64,000 nt of DNA from Nucisporomicrobium flavum (lineage in GTDB: Bacteria; Actinomycetota; Actinomycetes; Mycobacteriales; Micromonosporaceae). Shown here piece after piece: positions 51,335-59,885 of this stretch. Numbering within the stretch: position 1 is the first letter of the stretch; every line of letters begins with the position of its first letter. The DNA lies in assembly GCF_016464385.1 (NCBI RefSeq), contig NZ_JADMLH010000007.1, positions 240,840 to 304,839 of the forward strand. The letters are read 5' to 3'. A program made the position numbers and the translations under genes. The notes under the pieces are model-generated. The model saw only the letters and a list, made by a program, of their open reading frames with translations, was not told the DNA's origin and made no database searches.

Positions 51335-52318
51335 CTAGGCGTTACCGGTCGCGGGGGCCGCGTACTGGTCCAGGGCCAGCGCGGCCTGTTCGCGGATGCG
51401 CTCGACCAGCGCCGCCGGGCCGACGACCGTCACGTCGGACCCGAGGCCGAGCAGCAGGCGCTGCGCCCAGCCGAGGTCGGTCACGCGCATCGTCACGACC
51501 CACTCGTCGCCGTCGCGGCGGACCTCCTCGCACGGGTAGTACTCGGTGATCCAGCGGCTGCCGCGACCGACGCGGACGGTCACCAGCGGCAGGTCCTGGC
51601 TCGGGTGGAACACGCCGTCGGTCACGTCGTGCGGCACCGCGCGGGCCGGCGGGGCGGCCGGCTCGTCCAGCTCGGTGAACGCGTCGATGCGGTCGAGGCG
51701 GAACAGCCGGGTGCCCTCGGCGCGCCGGCACCAGGCCTCCAGGTACGCGCGGTTGCCGACCATCAGCACGCGCATCGGGTCGACGATGCGCTCGGTGGTC
51801 TCGTCCCGCGCGGGCGTGTAATAGGTGATGCGCATGGCGTGGCGGCGCTCGACGATCCCGCGGATGGCGTCCACGCGCTGCGTGTTCGCTGGCAGGCGGA
51901 CGGCCACCGGCGCGTCGGCGAGGTCCCCGGCGGCGTTCTCGATCTTCGCGAGGGCCCGCTCGATCGCGTCGCGGGACCCGATGCCGGGGGTCTCCGCCAG
52001 CATCCGCAGCGCCACCACCAGCGCGAGCGCCTCGTCCGGGTTGAGCCGCAGCGGCCGGTCGATGCCCGCGTCGTAGGTGATCGTCACCCGGTCCCCGTCG
52101 AGCGCCATGTCGATCAGGTCGCCGGGCCCGTACCCGGGCAGCCCGCAGACCCACAGCAGCTCCAGGTCCTCACGCAGCTGGCGCTCGCTGATCCGGAAGT
52201 CGGCGGCGGCCTCGGCCACCGCGATGCCGGGGCGGGCCAGCAGGTACGGCACGAGGTTGAGCAGCCGTCCCAGCCGGTCGGCGGAGGCGCGGCCCGCGGG
52301 GGTGCGCTGCTGCGGCAT
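51335..52318 (-). CDS. pafC: WYL-domain transcriptional activator PafC
   Basis: A 327-residue protein. The N-terminal winged helix (ADRLGRLLNLVPYLLARPGI with FRISERQLREDLELLWVCGL) is followed by a WYL domain (MRITYYTPARDETTERIVDP, GNRAYLEAWCRRAEGTRLF) and a WCX tail (TDLGWAQRLLLGLGSDVTVV). PafB and PafC form a heterodimer that activates the RecA-independent mycobacterial DNA-damage response and binds single-stranded DNA. The start overlaps the pafB stop (TGATG). Confidence 0.93.
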   Translation of the reverse strand: MPQQRTPAGRASADRLGRLLNLVPYLLARPGIAVAEAAADFRISERQLREDLELLWVCGLPGYGPGDLIDMALDGDRVTITYDAGIDRPLRLNPDEALALVVALRMLAETPGIGSRDAIERALAKIENAAGDLADAPVAVRLPANTQRVDAIRGIVERRHAMRITYYTPARDETTERIVDPMRVLMVGNRAYLEAWCRRAEGTRLFRLDRIDAFTELDEPAAPPARAVPHDVTDGVFHPSQDLPLVTVRVGRGSRWITEYYPCEEVRRDGDEWVVTMRVTDLGWAQRLLLGLGSDVTVVGPAALVERIREQAALALDQYAAPATGNA

Positions 52319-53313
52319 CACGACACCGCTCCCGCGGCGGCCGGCTCGTGCCGGGCGACGACCTCCTTGAGCTGCTGGATGACGGCCTCGCGCAGCTCCG
52401 GCGGGGCGTCGGCGCGCACGTCGGCGCCGTACCCGACCAGCCGCGAGGCCAGCCACTCGACGTCGGAATACGGGATCGTCAGCCGGTCGCCGTCGGGCCC
52501 GGGCACGGTCTCGACGGCCAGCCGCCGCAGCCCCGCGGCCCGCCCGGGACGCACCCGCACGGTGGCGCGGCCGGTGCGTTCCGTCGGGCCCGACCAGCGG
52601 GCGACGTGGCTGATCAGGTCGACGTCCGCGGGCGGCGTGTACGCGCCCTCCGGACCCACGGCGCGCACCGAGCCGACGATGCGGGACAGGCGGAAGCAGC
52701 GGGTGGCGTCCCGGTCGCGGTCGTGCCCGACGACGTACCAGCGGCCCTGCCAGCACACCACGCCCCACGGCTGCAGGCGGCGGGTGGACGGCTCGTCCAC
52801 CTCCGGTACGCGATAGGAGAACGTCACCGCGCGCCGGGCCCGCGCCGCGGCGGTCAGCGGCCCGAACGCCGGGTCGACGGTCACCACCGGCTCGACCCCG
52901 AGCGTGGCCTGCGGATCCACCTCGACCCCGGCGGCGCGCAGCTTCGCCAGCCCGGACGACGCGGCGGCCGCGAGACCGGCGTGCTGCCACAGCCGCGCGG
53001 CGATGCCCACCGCGGCGGCCTCGTCGGGCTCGAGCGGGATGTCGGGCAGCGCGTACTCGCGGTGGGCGATCCGGTAGCCATGCTCGGTGTCGAAGGCGCT
53101 CGCCAGCCCGGTCTCCAGCGGCACACCCAGCTCGCGCAGCTCCGCCTTGTCGCGTTCGAACTTGCGCTGGAACGCCTCGTGGTCGCGCGGATCCTCCGGG
53201 TCGTGCTCGTACCCGGGCACGGTCGCGGCGATCTGCGCGGCGGTCAGGAACCGTCGCGTGGACAGCAGACAGATCACCAGGTTCACCAGGCGCTCGGTAC
53301 GGGTCCGCGACAC
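52318..53313 (-). CDS. pafB: WYL-domain transcriptional activator PafB
   Basis: A 331-residue partner of PafC. Winged helix: RTERLVNLVICLLSTRRFLT and HEAFQRKFERDKAELRELGV. WYL domain: AVTFSYRVPEVDEPSTRRLQ, WYVVGHDRDRDATRCFRLSR. WCX: IPYSDVEWLASRLVGYGADV. The GTG at 53313 is chosen because the conserved SRTRTERLVNL start follows it. In mycobacteria pafB follows pafA directly; here two plus-strand genes and a small gene lie between. Confidence 0.93.
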   Translation of the reverse strand: MSRTRTERLVNLVICLLSTRRFLTAAQIAATVPGYEHDPEDPRDHEAFQRKFERDKAELRELGVPLETGLASAFDTEHGYRIAHREYALPDIPLEPDEAAAVGIAARLWQHAGLAAAASSGLAKLRAAGVEVDPQATLGVEPVVTVDPAFGPLTAAARARRAVTFSYRVPEVDEPSTRRLQPWGVVCWQGRWYVVGHDRDRDATRCFRLSRIVGSVRAVGPEGAYTPPADVDLISHVARWSGPTERTGRATVRVRPGRAAGLRRLAVETVPGPDGDRLTIPYSDVEWLASRLVGYGADVRADAPPELREAVIQQLKEVVARHEPAAAGAVS

Positions 53314-53402
53314 GACCGAAACGCTAGCAGCCCAGCGCGGATGTGGCGGCATCCGCGGGCCGCGGGCGGTTATCTGTATCCGACAAGGGGAAGTCTGCTC
53401 GC

Positions 53403-54464
53403 GTGACCGAAACCCCCCGCACCGACGTCTCCCGGGACGACCCCGACGCCGCACCCGTGGGCCTGGCCGCCGCGGCCGCGCTGCCGGCACCCGCCGAACC
53501 GGGTGACGGGGGCGGCCCGGAGAACGAGAGCGTCGGCACCGTCATCGTGGCCGGGCTGGCCAACCTGGTGATCGCCGCCGCCAAGTTCGTCGCCGGTCTG
53601 ATCTCCGGCTCCGCCGCGATGCTCTCGGAGGCCGCGCACTCGCTGGCCGACACGGTCACCGAGGTGTTCCTGTTCGTCGCCCTGCGCCGCGGCGGCAAGC
53701 CCGCCGACGAGGAACACCCCTTCGGGTACGGCAAGGAAAGCTTCGTCTGGGCGTTCATCGCCGCGCTGTTCACGTTCATCGGCGGCGCCGGGTTCTCGAT
53801 CTACCACGGCGTGACGACGATCCTCAGCGGCGAGCACAGCGGCCACTACCTGATCTCGTACATCGTGCTGGCGGTCTCGTTCGTCGCCGAGGGCACCTCC
53901 TGGCTGAAGGCGCAGCGGCAGGTGAAGGGGGAATCGGAGCGCTGGGGCATCAGCAAGCGCCGCTTCCTGCGGCTCACCTCCGACACCACCGTCAAGGCCG
54001 TCTACTTCGAGGACTCCGCGGCGCTGATCGGCCTGCTGCTCGCCGCCGGCGGCATCGGGCTGGCGCAGCTGACCGGCTCCGAGACCTGGGACGGCATCGC
54101 CTCCATCCTCATCGGCCTGCTGCTGCTCGTGGTCGCCACGGTGCTGGCCCGGGCCAACGTGTCGCTGCTGGTCGGCCGCGCGGTGCCGCGCCGCATGCAC
54201 AACCAGATCGCCGACGACCTCGCCTCGCTCGACGTGGTCACGGCCGTGCCGACGCTGCTGACCATGCAGCTGGGCCCCGGCGAGATCCTCGTCGCGGCGA
54301 AGGTCGACTTCGAGGACCACATCACCGGCGGCCAGATCGAGGAGGCCTCCGACGAGGCCGAACGGCGGCTGCGGGCCCGCTACCCGGGCATCCGCTACGT
54401 CTTCCTCGACCCGACGCGCGGACGGGCGGGCCTCAACCACCGCGACGGCGGGGTGGACATATAG
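53403..54464 (+). CDS. Cation diffusion facilitator family transporter
   Basis: A 353-residue transporter. After an N-terminal acidic/Pro tail (about 45 residues) come six TM segments: VIVAGLANLVIAAAKFVAGL, SSAMLSEAAHSLADTVTEVF with the HSxxD metal site, AFIAALFTFIGGAGFSIYHG, YIVLAVSFVAEGTSW and the VYFEDSAALIGLLLAAGGIG segment with the second acidic site. A cytoplasmic ferredoxin-like domain ends the protein. It exports Zn, Mn or similar divalent ions; the exact ion is not readable. GTG start. Confidence 0.92.
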   Translation: MTETPRTDVSRDDPDAAPVGLAAAAALPAPAEPGDGGGPENESVGTVIVAGLANLVIAAAKFVAGLISGSAAMLSEAAHSLADTVTEVFLFVALRRGGKPADEEHPFGYGKESFVWAFIAALFTFIGGAGFSIYHGVTTILSGEHSGHYLISYIVLAVSFVAEGTSWLKAQRQVKGESERWGISKRRFLRLTSDTTVKAVYFEDSAALIGLLLAAGGIGLAQLTGSETWDGIASILIGLLLLVVATVLARANVSLLVGRAVPRRMHNQIADDLASLDVVTAVPTLLTMQLGPGEILVAAKVDFEDHITGGQIEEASDEAERRLRARYPGIRYVFLDPTRGRAGLNHRDGGVDI

Positions 54465-54474
54465 GGTCGCCGCC

Positions 54475-55560
54475 ATGGTGCGCTGGCGGTCGGGAATTGT
54501 CTCTTCGGTACGACGACAGTGGCGCGGAGCCGTCGAGCTGGAGGTCGCCACCGACGACGGCCCGCTGAAGGCGCTCGCGTACCCCGAACTGACCGGGGCA
54601 CCGGAGCCCGGCGACCGGGTCCTGCTCAACGTGGGCGCGCTCGTCATGGGCCTCGGCACCGGCGGGTACGCGCTGGTGGTGGCCCTGCCTGACCGCCTGC
54701 CCCCGGACCCGGCCGGCGACGCCACCTCCCGCGACGCCGGCCACCTCGTCAAGGCCCGCTACACGCCGCTGCAGGCCATCCGGCTGGGCGTCGACGAGGA
54801 AGCCTCCCCGCACCGCGAGGTGATGGCCGCCGCCGAGACCCTCGAGGACATGCCTGTGGTCACGGCGGACCTGCATTCCGCGCTGCCGGCCGTCCTGGCC
54901 GGCATCCACGCCGACCGCCCCGACGCGAAGGTCGCGTACGTGATGACCGACGGCGGCGCACTGCCGGCCTGGTTCTCCCGCACCTTGGACGGCCTGCGCG
55001 ACCACCTCGCCGGCACGGTCACCACCGGCCAGGCGTTCGGCGGCGACCTGGAGGCGAGCACGGTCCACACCGGGCTGCTCGCGGCCCGGCACGTCCTGCA
55101 CGCCGACGTGGCGATCGTCGCCCAAGGCCCCGGCAACCTCGGCACGGGCACCACCTGGGGCTTCTCCGGCGTGGCCCTCGGCGAGGCGGTCAACGCGGTC
55201 GTCGCGCTCGGCGGCCGCCCGGTGGGCTCCCTGCGCATCTCCGACGCCGACGCCCGTCCCCGCCACCGCGGCCTGTCCCACCACAGCCTCACCGCGTACG
55301 GGAAGGTCGCGCTCGTCCCCGCCGACCTGCCGGTCCCCGACGACCTGGCGGCGGACCTGGCGAAGGAGGTCACCGACGCGCTCGCGCCGCTGGCGACGCT
55401 GCACCGCATCGTGGAGGTCGCCACGCACGGCCTCGACGCGGCGCTGCTGGAAAGCCCGGTGAAGCTGTCGACCATGGGCCGCGGCCTGGCGGAGGATCAC
55501 GCCTACTTCGTGTCCGCCGCGGTGGCGGGCCGGCACGCGGCGTCACTGCTCGCCGTCTGA
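54475..55560 (+). CDS. DUF3866 family protein
   Basis: A 361-residue protein of the actinobacterial DUF3866 family: MVRWRSGIVSSVRRQWRGAV, ALVMGLGTGGYALVVALP, VAYVMTDGGALPAWFSRTL, GQAFGGDLEASTVHTGLLAA and GPGNLGTGTTWGFSGVALGE are hallmark stretches. No membrane helix or known enzyme motif; the Gly-rich segments suggest a nucleotide- or phosphate-binding fold. Function unknown. It starts 10 nt after the CDF gene and is likely cotranscribed. Confidence 0.85.
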   Translation: MVRWRSGIVSSVRRQWRGAVELEVATDDGPLKALAYPELTGAPEPGDRVLLNVGALVMGLGTGGYALVVALPDRLPPDPAGDATSRDAGHLVKARYTPLQAIRLGVDEEASPHREVMAAAETLEDMPVVTADLHSALPAVLAGIHADRPDAKVAYVMTDGGALPAWFSRTLDGLRDHLAGTVTTGQAFGGDLEASTVHTGLLAARHVLHADVAIVAQGPGNLGTGTTWGFSGVALGEAVNAVVALGGRPVGSLRISDADARPRHRGLSHHSLTAYGKVALVPADLPVPDDLAADLAKEVTDALAPLATLHRIVEVATHGLDAALLESPVKLSTMGRGLAEDHAYFVSAAVAGRHAASLLAV

Positions 55561-55562
55561 CC

Positions 55563-55617
55563 CCGCGCCGGCTCTCTCGCTCACCGGCCCACCGGCTCGC
55601 TGGGCCCGCCGGCGCGG
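55563..55617. terminator. GC hairpin between convergent genes
   Basis: CCGCGCCGG (55563-55571) and CCGGCGCGG (55609-55617) can form a 9-bp stem over a 37-nt loop between the DUF3866 gene and the small gene at 55635. Confidence 0.35.
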
Positions 55618-55634
55618 CGGTCCGCCGGCCGCGG

Positions 55635-55850
55635 TCAGGACGAGAAGATCAGCCAGGCCCAGGCGAGCAACATCGCGGCGACGGCCACCGCCATCACCCA
55701 CGTGGGGACGAGGTGGTCGCCCTTGCGGTTGCGGGCGATCTCGCTGCGGATCCGCTCGCGGCGGCGTCCGGCGCGCGCCCGCAGGATGTCGTCGAGGCTG
55801 CGCCGCGACTTGTCCGGGGACGGCGGCTGGCCGGGCTCGTGCGTCGTCAT
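55635..55850 (-). CDS. Small single-TM protein (71 aa)
   Basis: A 71-residue protein with a basic N-terminal half (SRRSLDDILRARAGRRRERI) and one C-terminal TM (WVMAVAVAAMLLAWAWLIF). It lies 22 nt after pafA on the same strand and is probably cotranscribed with it. No function assigned. Confidence 0.75.
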   Translation of the reverse strand: MTTHEPGQPPSPDKSRRSLDDILRARAGRRRERIRSEIARNRKGDHLVPTWVMAVAVAAMLLAWAWLIFSS

Positions 55851-55872
55851 GGCCCGACCAGCCTAGCCCCTG

Positions 55873-57231
55873 TCACATGCTGGCGATGAGGCGCTCGACC
55901 CGTTCGTCGTACGCCCGGAACGGGTCCTTGCACAGCACCGTGCGCTGCGCCTGGTCGTTCAGCTTGAGGTGCACCCAGTCGACGGTGAAGTCGCGGCGCT
56001 TCTCCTGGGCGTGCCGGATGAACTCGCCACGCAGCCGCGCGCGCGTGGTCTGCGGCGGCGTCTCCTTGGCCTCGAAGATTTCGAGATCGTTGGAGATGCG
56101 GTCGACCTGCTTGCGCTTCTCCATCAGCGCGTACAGGCCGCGGCCGCGGCGCACGTCGTGGTAGGCCAGGTCCAGCTGGGCGATCCTCGGGTGCGACATC
56201 GGGATCTCGTGCTTGGCCTGGTAGCGCTCGATCAGCTTGTACTTCGACACCCAGTCGATCTCGCGGGAGACCGGGTCGAGGTCGCCGCTCTCGATCGCCG
56301 ACAGCACCCGGCCCCACAGCTCGACGACCCGCTTCGCGGTCTGGTCGCCGCCGCGGCGCTCGACGAACTCGGTCGCCTTCGCCAGGTACTCCTGCTGGAT
56401 CTCGAGGGCGCTGACCTCCTTGTTGTTCGCCAGCCGGATCTTGCGGCGGCCGGTGACGTCGTGGCTGACCTCCCGGATCGCCCGGATCGGGTTCTCCAGC
56501 GACAGGTCGCGCATGACCACGCCGGCCTCGATCATCCGCAGCACGATGTCGGCGCTGCCGACCTTGAGCAGCGTGGTGACCTCGTTCATGTTGGAGTCGC
56601 CGACGATGACGTGCAGGCGCCGGTAGCGCTCGGCGTCGGCGTGCGGCTCGTCGCGGGTGTTGATGATCGGCCGGCTGCGGGTGGTGGCGCTGGAGACGCC
56701 CTCCCAGATGTGCTCGGCACGCTGCGAGAGGCAGAACACCGCACCCCGCGGCGTCTGCAGGACCTTGCCGGCGCCGCAGATCAGCTGCCGGGTCACCAGG
56801 AACGGGATGAGGACGTCGGCGAGCCGGCCGAACTCTCCGTGGCGCGACACGAGGTAGTTCTCGTGGCACCCGTACGAGTTGCCGGCCGAGTCGGTGTTGT
56901 TCTTGAACAGGTAGATCTCCCCGGCGATCCCCTCGTCGTGCAGCCGCTTCTCGGCGTCGACGAGCAGGCCTTCCAGGATGCGCTCACCGGCACGGTCGTG
57001 GGCGACGAGATCGGTGACGCTGTCGCACTCGGGGGTCGCGTACTCAGGGTGGGAACCGACGTCGAGGTAGAGGCGGGCACCGTTGCGGAGGAAGACGTTG
57101 CTGCTGCGTCCCCAGGACACCACTCGGCGGAACAGGTAGCGGGCCACCTCGTCCGGAGACAGCCGCCGCTGCCCCCGGTAGGTGCACGTGACTCCGTACT
57201 CGGTTTCGAGGCCGAAAATTCGCCGTTCCAT
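55873..57231 (-). CDS. pafA: Pup-protein ligase PafA
   Basis: A 452-residue ligase that joins the C-terminal Glu of Pup to substrate lysines using ATP. The N-terminus MERRIFGLETEYGVTCTYRG has the conserved Glu of the nucleotide/Mg site; LDVGSHPEYATPECDSV, YLFKNNTDSAGNSYGCHENY, RSRPIINTRDEPHADAERYR and the C-terminal small domain (HLKLNDQAQRTVLCKDPFRA) follow. It is shorter than Dop and lacks the Dop-specific loop. TAGTGT (57243-57238) lies 6 nt before the ATG, predicting a leaderless message. Confidence 0.97.
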   Translation of the reverse strand: MERRIFGLETEYGVTCTYRGQRRLSPDEVARYLFRRVVSWGRSSNVFLRNGARLYLDVGSHPEYATPECDSVTDLVAHDRAGERILEGLLVDAEKRLHDEGIAGEIYLFKNNTDSAGNSYGCHENYLVSRHGEFGRLADVLIPFLVTRQLICGAGKVLQTPRGAVFCLSQRAEHIWEGVSSATTRSRPIINTRDEPHADAERYRRLHVIVGDSNMNEVTTLLKVGSADIVLRMIEAGVVMRDLSLENPIRAIREVSHDVTGRRKIRLANNKEVSALEIQQEYLAKATEFVERRGGDQTAKRVVELWGRVLSAIESGDLDPVSREIDWVSKYKLIERYQAKHEIPMSHPRIAQLDLAYHDVRRGRGLYALMEKRKQVDRISNDLEIFEAKETPPQTTRARLRGEFIRHAQEKRRDFTVDWVHLKLNDQAQRTVLCKDPFRAYDERVERLIASM

Positions 57232-57349
57232 GTCGAAACACTAGCCGCAGAACGGCATGGAACGGCAGTGACAACGCGCCCTTTCACCGCAGCACTGCGT
57301 GGTATTCCCTGGCCACAGGCCCGCCACCTGCGGATACACTGCCGACTTG

Positions 57350-58324
57350 ATGAATCTTCTGATCACCGGCGGTGCCGGCTTCATCGGGTCCAGCTTCGCC
57401 CGCGGCGTCCTCCGCGACGAACTGCCGGGCCTGGAGGGCGCGCGGGTCACGGTCCTCGACAAGCTCACGTACGCCGGGAACTTCGCCAACCTCGGTCCCG
57501 TGGCGGAGAGCAAGCGCCTCGACTTCGTCCCCGGTGACATCTGCGACGCGGCTCTCGTCGACTCGGTGCTCAGGAAGCACGACCACGTCGTCCACTTCGC
57601 GGCGGAATCCCACGTCGACCGCTCGATCCAGGAGGCGTCCGAGTTCGCCACGACCAACGTGGTGGGCACCCAGGTCCTGCTCGACGCGGCCCGCCGGCAC
57701 GGCGTGGAGAGGTTCGTGCACGTGTCGACGGACGAGGTCTACGGCTCCATCGAGTCGGGTTCCTGGACGGAGACGGCCCCGCTCGCCCCCAACTCTCCGT
57801 ACGCGGCGACCAAGGCGGGCGCGGATCTGCTCGCGCTGGCATATCACCGTACGCACGGGCTGCCCGTGACGGTTACCCGCTGTGCGAACAATTACGGCCC
57901 GTACCAGCACCCGGAGAAGCTCATCCCCCGCTTCGTCACCAACCTGCTGGAGGGCCGCCCGGTCCCCCTCTACGGCGACGGCAACCAGGCCCGGGACTGG
58001 ATCCACGTCACCGACCACTGCCGCGGCACGGCGCTCGTCCTGCAGGCGGGCCGGCCCGGCGAGATCTACCACATCGGCGGCAACGAGGAACTGACCAACC
58101 GCGACCTGACAGGCCTGCTGCTGGAGGCCTGCGACACCGGCTGGGACCGGGTCCAGCACGTCGAGGACCGCAAGGGCCACGACCGCCGGTACGCCCTCGA
58201 CGACACGAAGATCCGCGACGAACTCGGCTACCGGCCGCAGGTGGACTTCCGGGCGGGGCTGGCGGAGACGATCCAGTGGTACCGCGACAACGCGGACTGG
58301 TGGCGCCCCCTGGTCATCGACTGA
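57350..58324 (+). CDS. rmlB: dTDP-glucose 4,6-dehydratase
   Basis: A 324-residue extended SDR. NAD loop ITGGAGFIGSSFARGVL, VHFAAESHVDRSI, VSTDEVYGS, the catalytic YAATKAGAD (Tyr-x-x-x-Lys) and NNYGPYQHPEKLIPRFVTNL match RmlB, which makes dTDP-4-keto-6-deoxyglucose for rhamnose and other deoxysugars. No rmlA, rmlC or rmlD lies in the window, so it may serve an unlinked pathway. ATG 57350 is chosen because it directly precedes the Rossmann strand; TACACT at 57335-57340 could be a -10. Divergent from pafA. Confidence 0.92.
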   Translation: MNLLITGGAGFIGSSFARGVLRDELPGLEGARVTVLDKLTYAGNFANLGPVAESKRLDFVPGDICDAALVDSVLRKHDHVVHFAAESHVDRSIQEASEFATTNVVGTQVLLDAARRHGVERFVHVSTDEVYGSIESGSWTETAPLAPNSPYAATKAGADLLALAYHRTHGLPVTVTRCANNYGPYQHPEKLIPRFVTNLLEGRPVPLYGDGNQARDWIHVTDHCRGTALVLQAGRPGEIYHIGGNEELTNRDLTGLLLEACDTGWDRVQHVEDRKGHDRRYALDDTKIRDELGYRPQVDFRAGLAETIQWYRDNADWWRPLVID

Positions 58325-58392
58325 CCGTGCAGCGCGAGGTGCCGGCAGCCCCAGGCCCGCGTCTCTGACGCAACCGGCCGGTCCGGCGCCGG

Positions 58393-58690
58393 CTCGGCGC
58401 ACTTGGCCGGCTCGGCGCGCTCCGGCCGGTGGGGTGCCGGCTCGGCGCGCTCAGGTCGGTCCGGCGCAAGCTCGGCGCGCTCAGGTCGGTCCGGCGCAAG
58501 CTCGGCGCGCTCAGGTCGGTCCGGCGCAAGCTCGGCGCGCTCAGGTCGGTCCGGCGCAAGCTCGGCGCGCTCAGGTCGGTCCGGCGCAAGCTCGGCGCGC
58601 TCAGGTCGGTCCGGCGCAAGCTCGGCGCGCTCAGGTCGGTCCGGCGCAAGCTCGGCGCGCTCAGGTCGGTCCGGCGCAAGCTCGGCGCGC
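58393..58690. repeat. 30-bp minisatellite, eight perfect units
   Basis: Eight consecutive 30-bp units from 58441 to 58680 look identical (each begins CTCGGCGCGCTCAGGTCGGT). A diverged unit precedes them (58411-58440) and a broken one follows (58681-58690). The array fills most of the 452-bp gap between rmlB and the next SDR. Because 30 is divisible by 3, several frames stay open through it. There are no spacers, so it is not a CRISPR array. Confidence 0.95.
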
Positions 58691-58776
58691 CGCGCTCCGG
58701 TCGCCCCACAGCGACCGACAACGCTGCGTCCGATCACCGCCAGCACATCGACCCGGCAGCGGCCAGGCTCAGAGTC

Positions 58777-59520
58777 ATGAACAACGAACTTGACGGCAAG
58801 GTAGCCCTGGTCACCGGCGGAGGCCGCGGCATCGGCGCCGCGGTGGCGCTCCGCCTGGCCGAGGACGGCGCCGACGTGGCACTCACCTTCCAGCACGATC
58901 AGCAGAGCGCCGACGACCTCGTGGACCGGATCAAGGCCACGGGAACCCGCGCGATCGCCATCCGGGCGGACAGCGCCGACCCGGCCGCGGTGGTCGCCGC
59001 CGTCGACCGGGCCGCGGGTGAACTGGGCCGGCTCGACATCCTGGTCAACAACGCCGGCGCGTTCCTCCTGGGACCGGTCGAGCAGCTGACCCGCGAGGAC
59101 CTGGAACAGACCATCGCCGTCAACATCCGCGCACCCTTCGTCGCCTCCCAGGCCGCCGTGCCCCGCATGCCGGCCGGCGGCCGGATCATCAACATCGGCA
59201 GCAACATGGCCGAGCGGGCGGTCTTCCCCGGCTTCTCCCTGTACGCGATGAGCAAGACGGCGCTGACCGGCCTGACCAAGGGACTCGGACGCGAACTCGG
59301 CGGCCGCGGCATCACGGTCAACCTGGTCAACCCGGGCCCCACCGACACCGAGCTGAACCCGGCCGACGGCCCGAACGCCGACACGATCAGCGGCTTGACG
59401 GCCCTCGGGCATTACGCCGCACCGGCCGACATAGCCGCTGCCGTGGCCTTCCTGGCGGGCCCGGACGGCCGCTACATCACAGGAGCCACGATCAACGTGG
59501 ACGGCGGCTTCACCATCTGA
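58777..59520 (+). CDS. Short-chain dehydrogenase/reductase (FabG-like)
   Basis: A 247-residue SDR. LVTGGGRGIGAAVALRLAED (cofactor loop), ILVNNAGAFLLGPV, INIGSNMAERAVFPG (Ser), YAMSKTALTGLTKGLGREL (Tyr-x-x-x-Lys) and GATINVDGGFTI at the C-terminus are typical of 3-oxoacyl-ACP-reductase-like enzymes; the partner substrate is unknown. ATG 58777 directly precedes the fold; the longer open frame from 58429 reads through the minisatellite and is not accepted. Confidence 0.92.
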   Translation: MNNELDGKVALVTGGGRGIGAAVALRLAEDGADVALTFQHDQQSADDLVDRIKATGTRAIAIRADSADPAAVVAAVDRAAGELGRLDILVNNAGAFLLGPVEQLTREDLEQTIAVNIRAPFVASQAAVPRMPAGGRIINIGSNMAERAVFPGFSLYAMSKTALTGLTKGLGRELGGRGITVNLVNPGPTDTELNPADGPNADTISGLTALGHYAAPADIAAAVAFLAGPDGRYITGATINVDGGFTI

Positions 59521-59790
59521 CCCGAACCCCGGGCACGCCCGAAGCGGCCCATACAACGCGGCCCGCCCAACGCCGCCCGAAGCGGCCCATACAACGCGGC
59601 CCGAAGCGGCCGCCCGACGCGGGCCGAGGCAGCCCGTCCGACGAGGGCCGTCGCAGTCCGCCCAACGCGCGGGCGGAGGCGGCTCGCCCGACGCAGGCCG
59701 AAGCAGTCCGCCCAACGCGCGGACGGAAGCGGCCCGTCCGACGCGGACCGAAGCGGCCCCGAACGGCACAGCCGTAAGCAACCTCGCACA
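59521..59790. repeat. Degenerate GC repeats between SDR and prcA
   Basis: Motifs such as CGAAGCGGCCCATACAACGC (twice, about 59538-59600), GCAGTCCGCCCAACGCGCGG and AAGCGGCCCGTCCGACGCGG recur in diverged form over about 270 bp. No credible gene is seen on either strand between 59521 and 59885. Confidence 0.7.
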
Positions 59791-59885
59791 GCGCGGGCGA
59801 AGGCGCCCCGCGCCCGGAGCGCTCCCTGGCCGCACCGACCCGGCGCGGCCCCGGCTCCGGGCCGGGGTCCGCGCCGATCGGTTCG

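Noticed and set aside
58441..58680. Possible CRISPR array
   Set aside because: The 30-bp units are directly joined with no spacers, and no cas gene is present.
58429..58776. Repeat-encoded N-terminal extension of the SDR gene
   Set aside because: The frame is open only because the 30-bp unit is a multiple of three. The SDR fold starts at the ATG at 58777 and the array is diverged outside the coding region.
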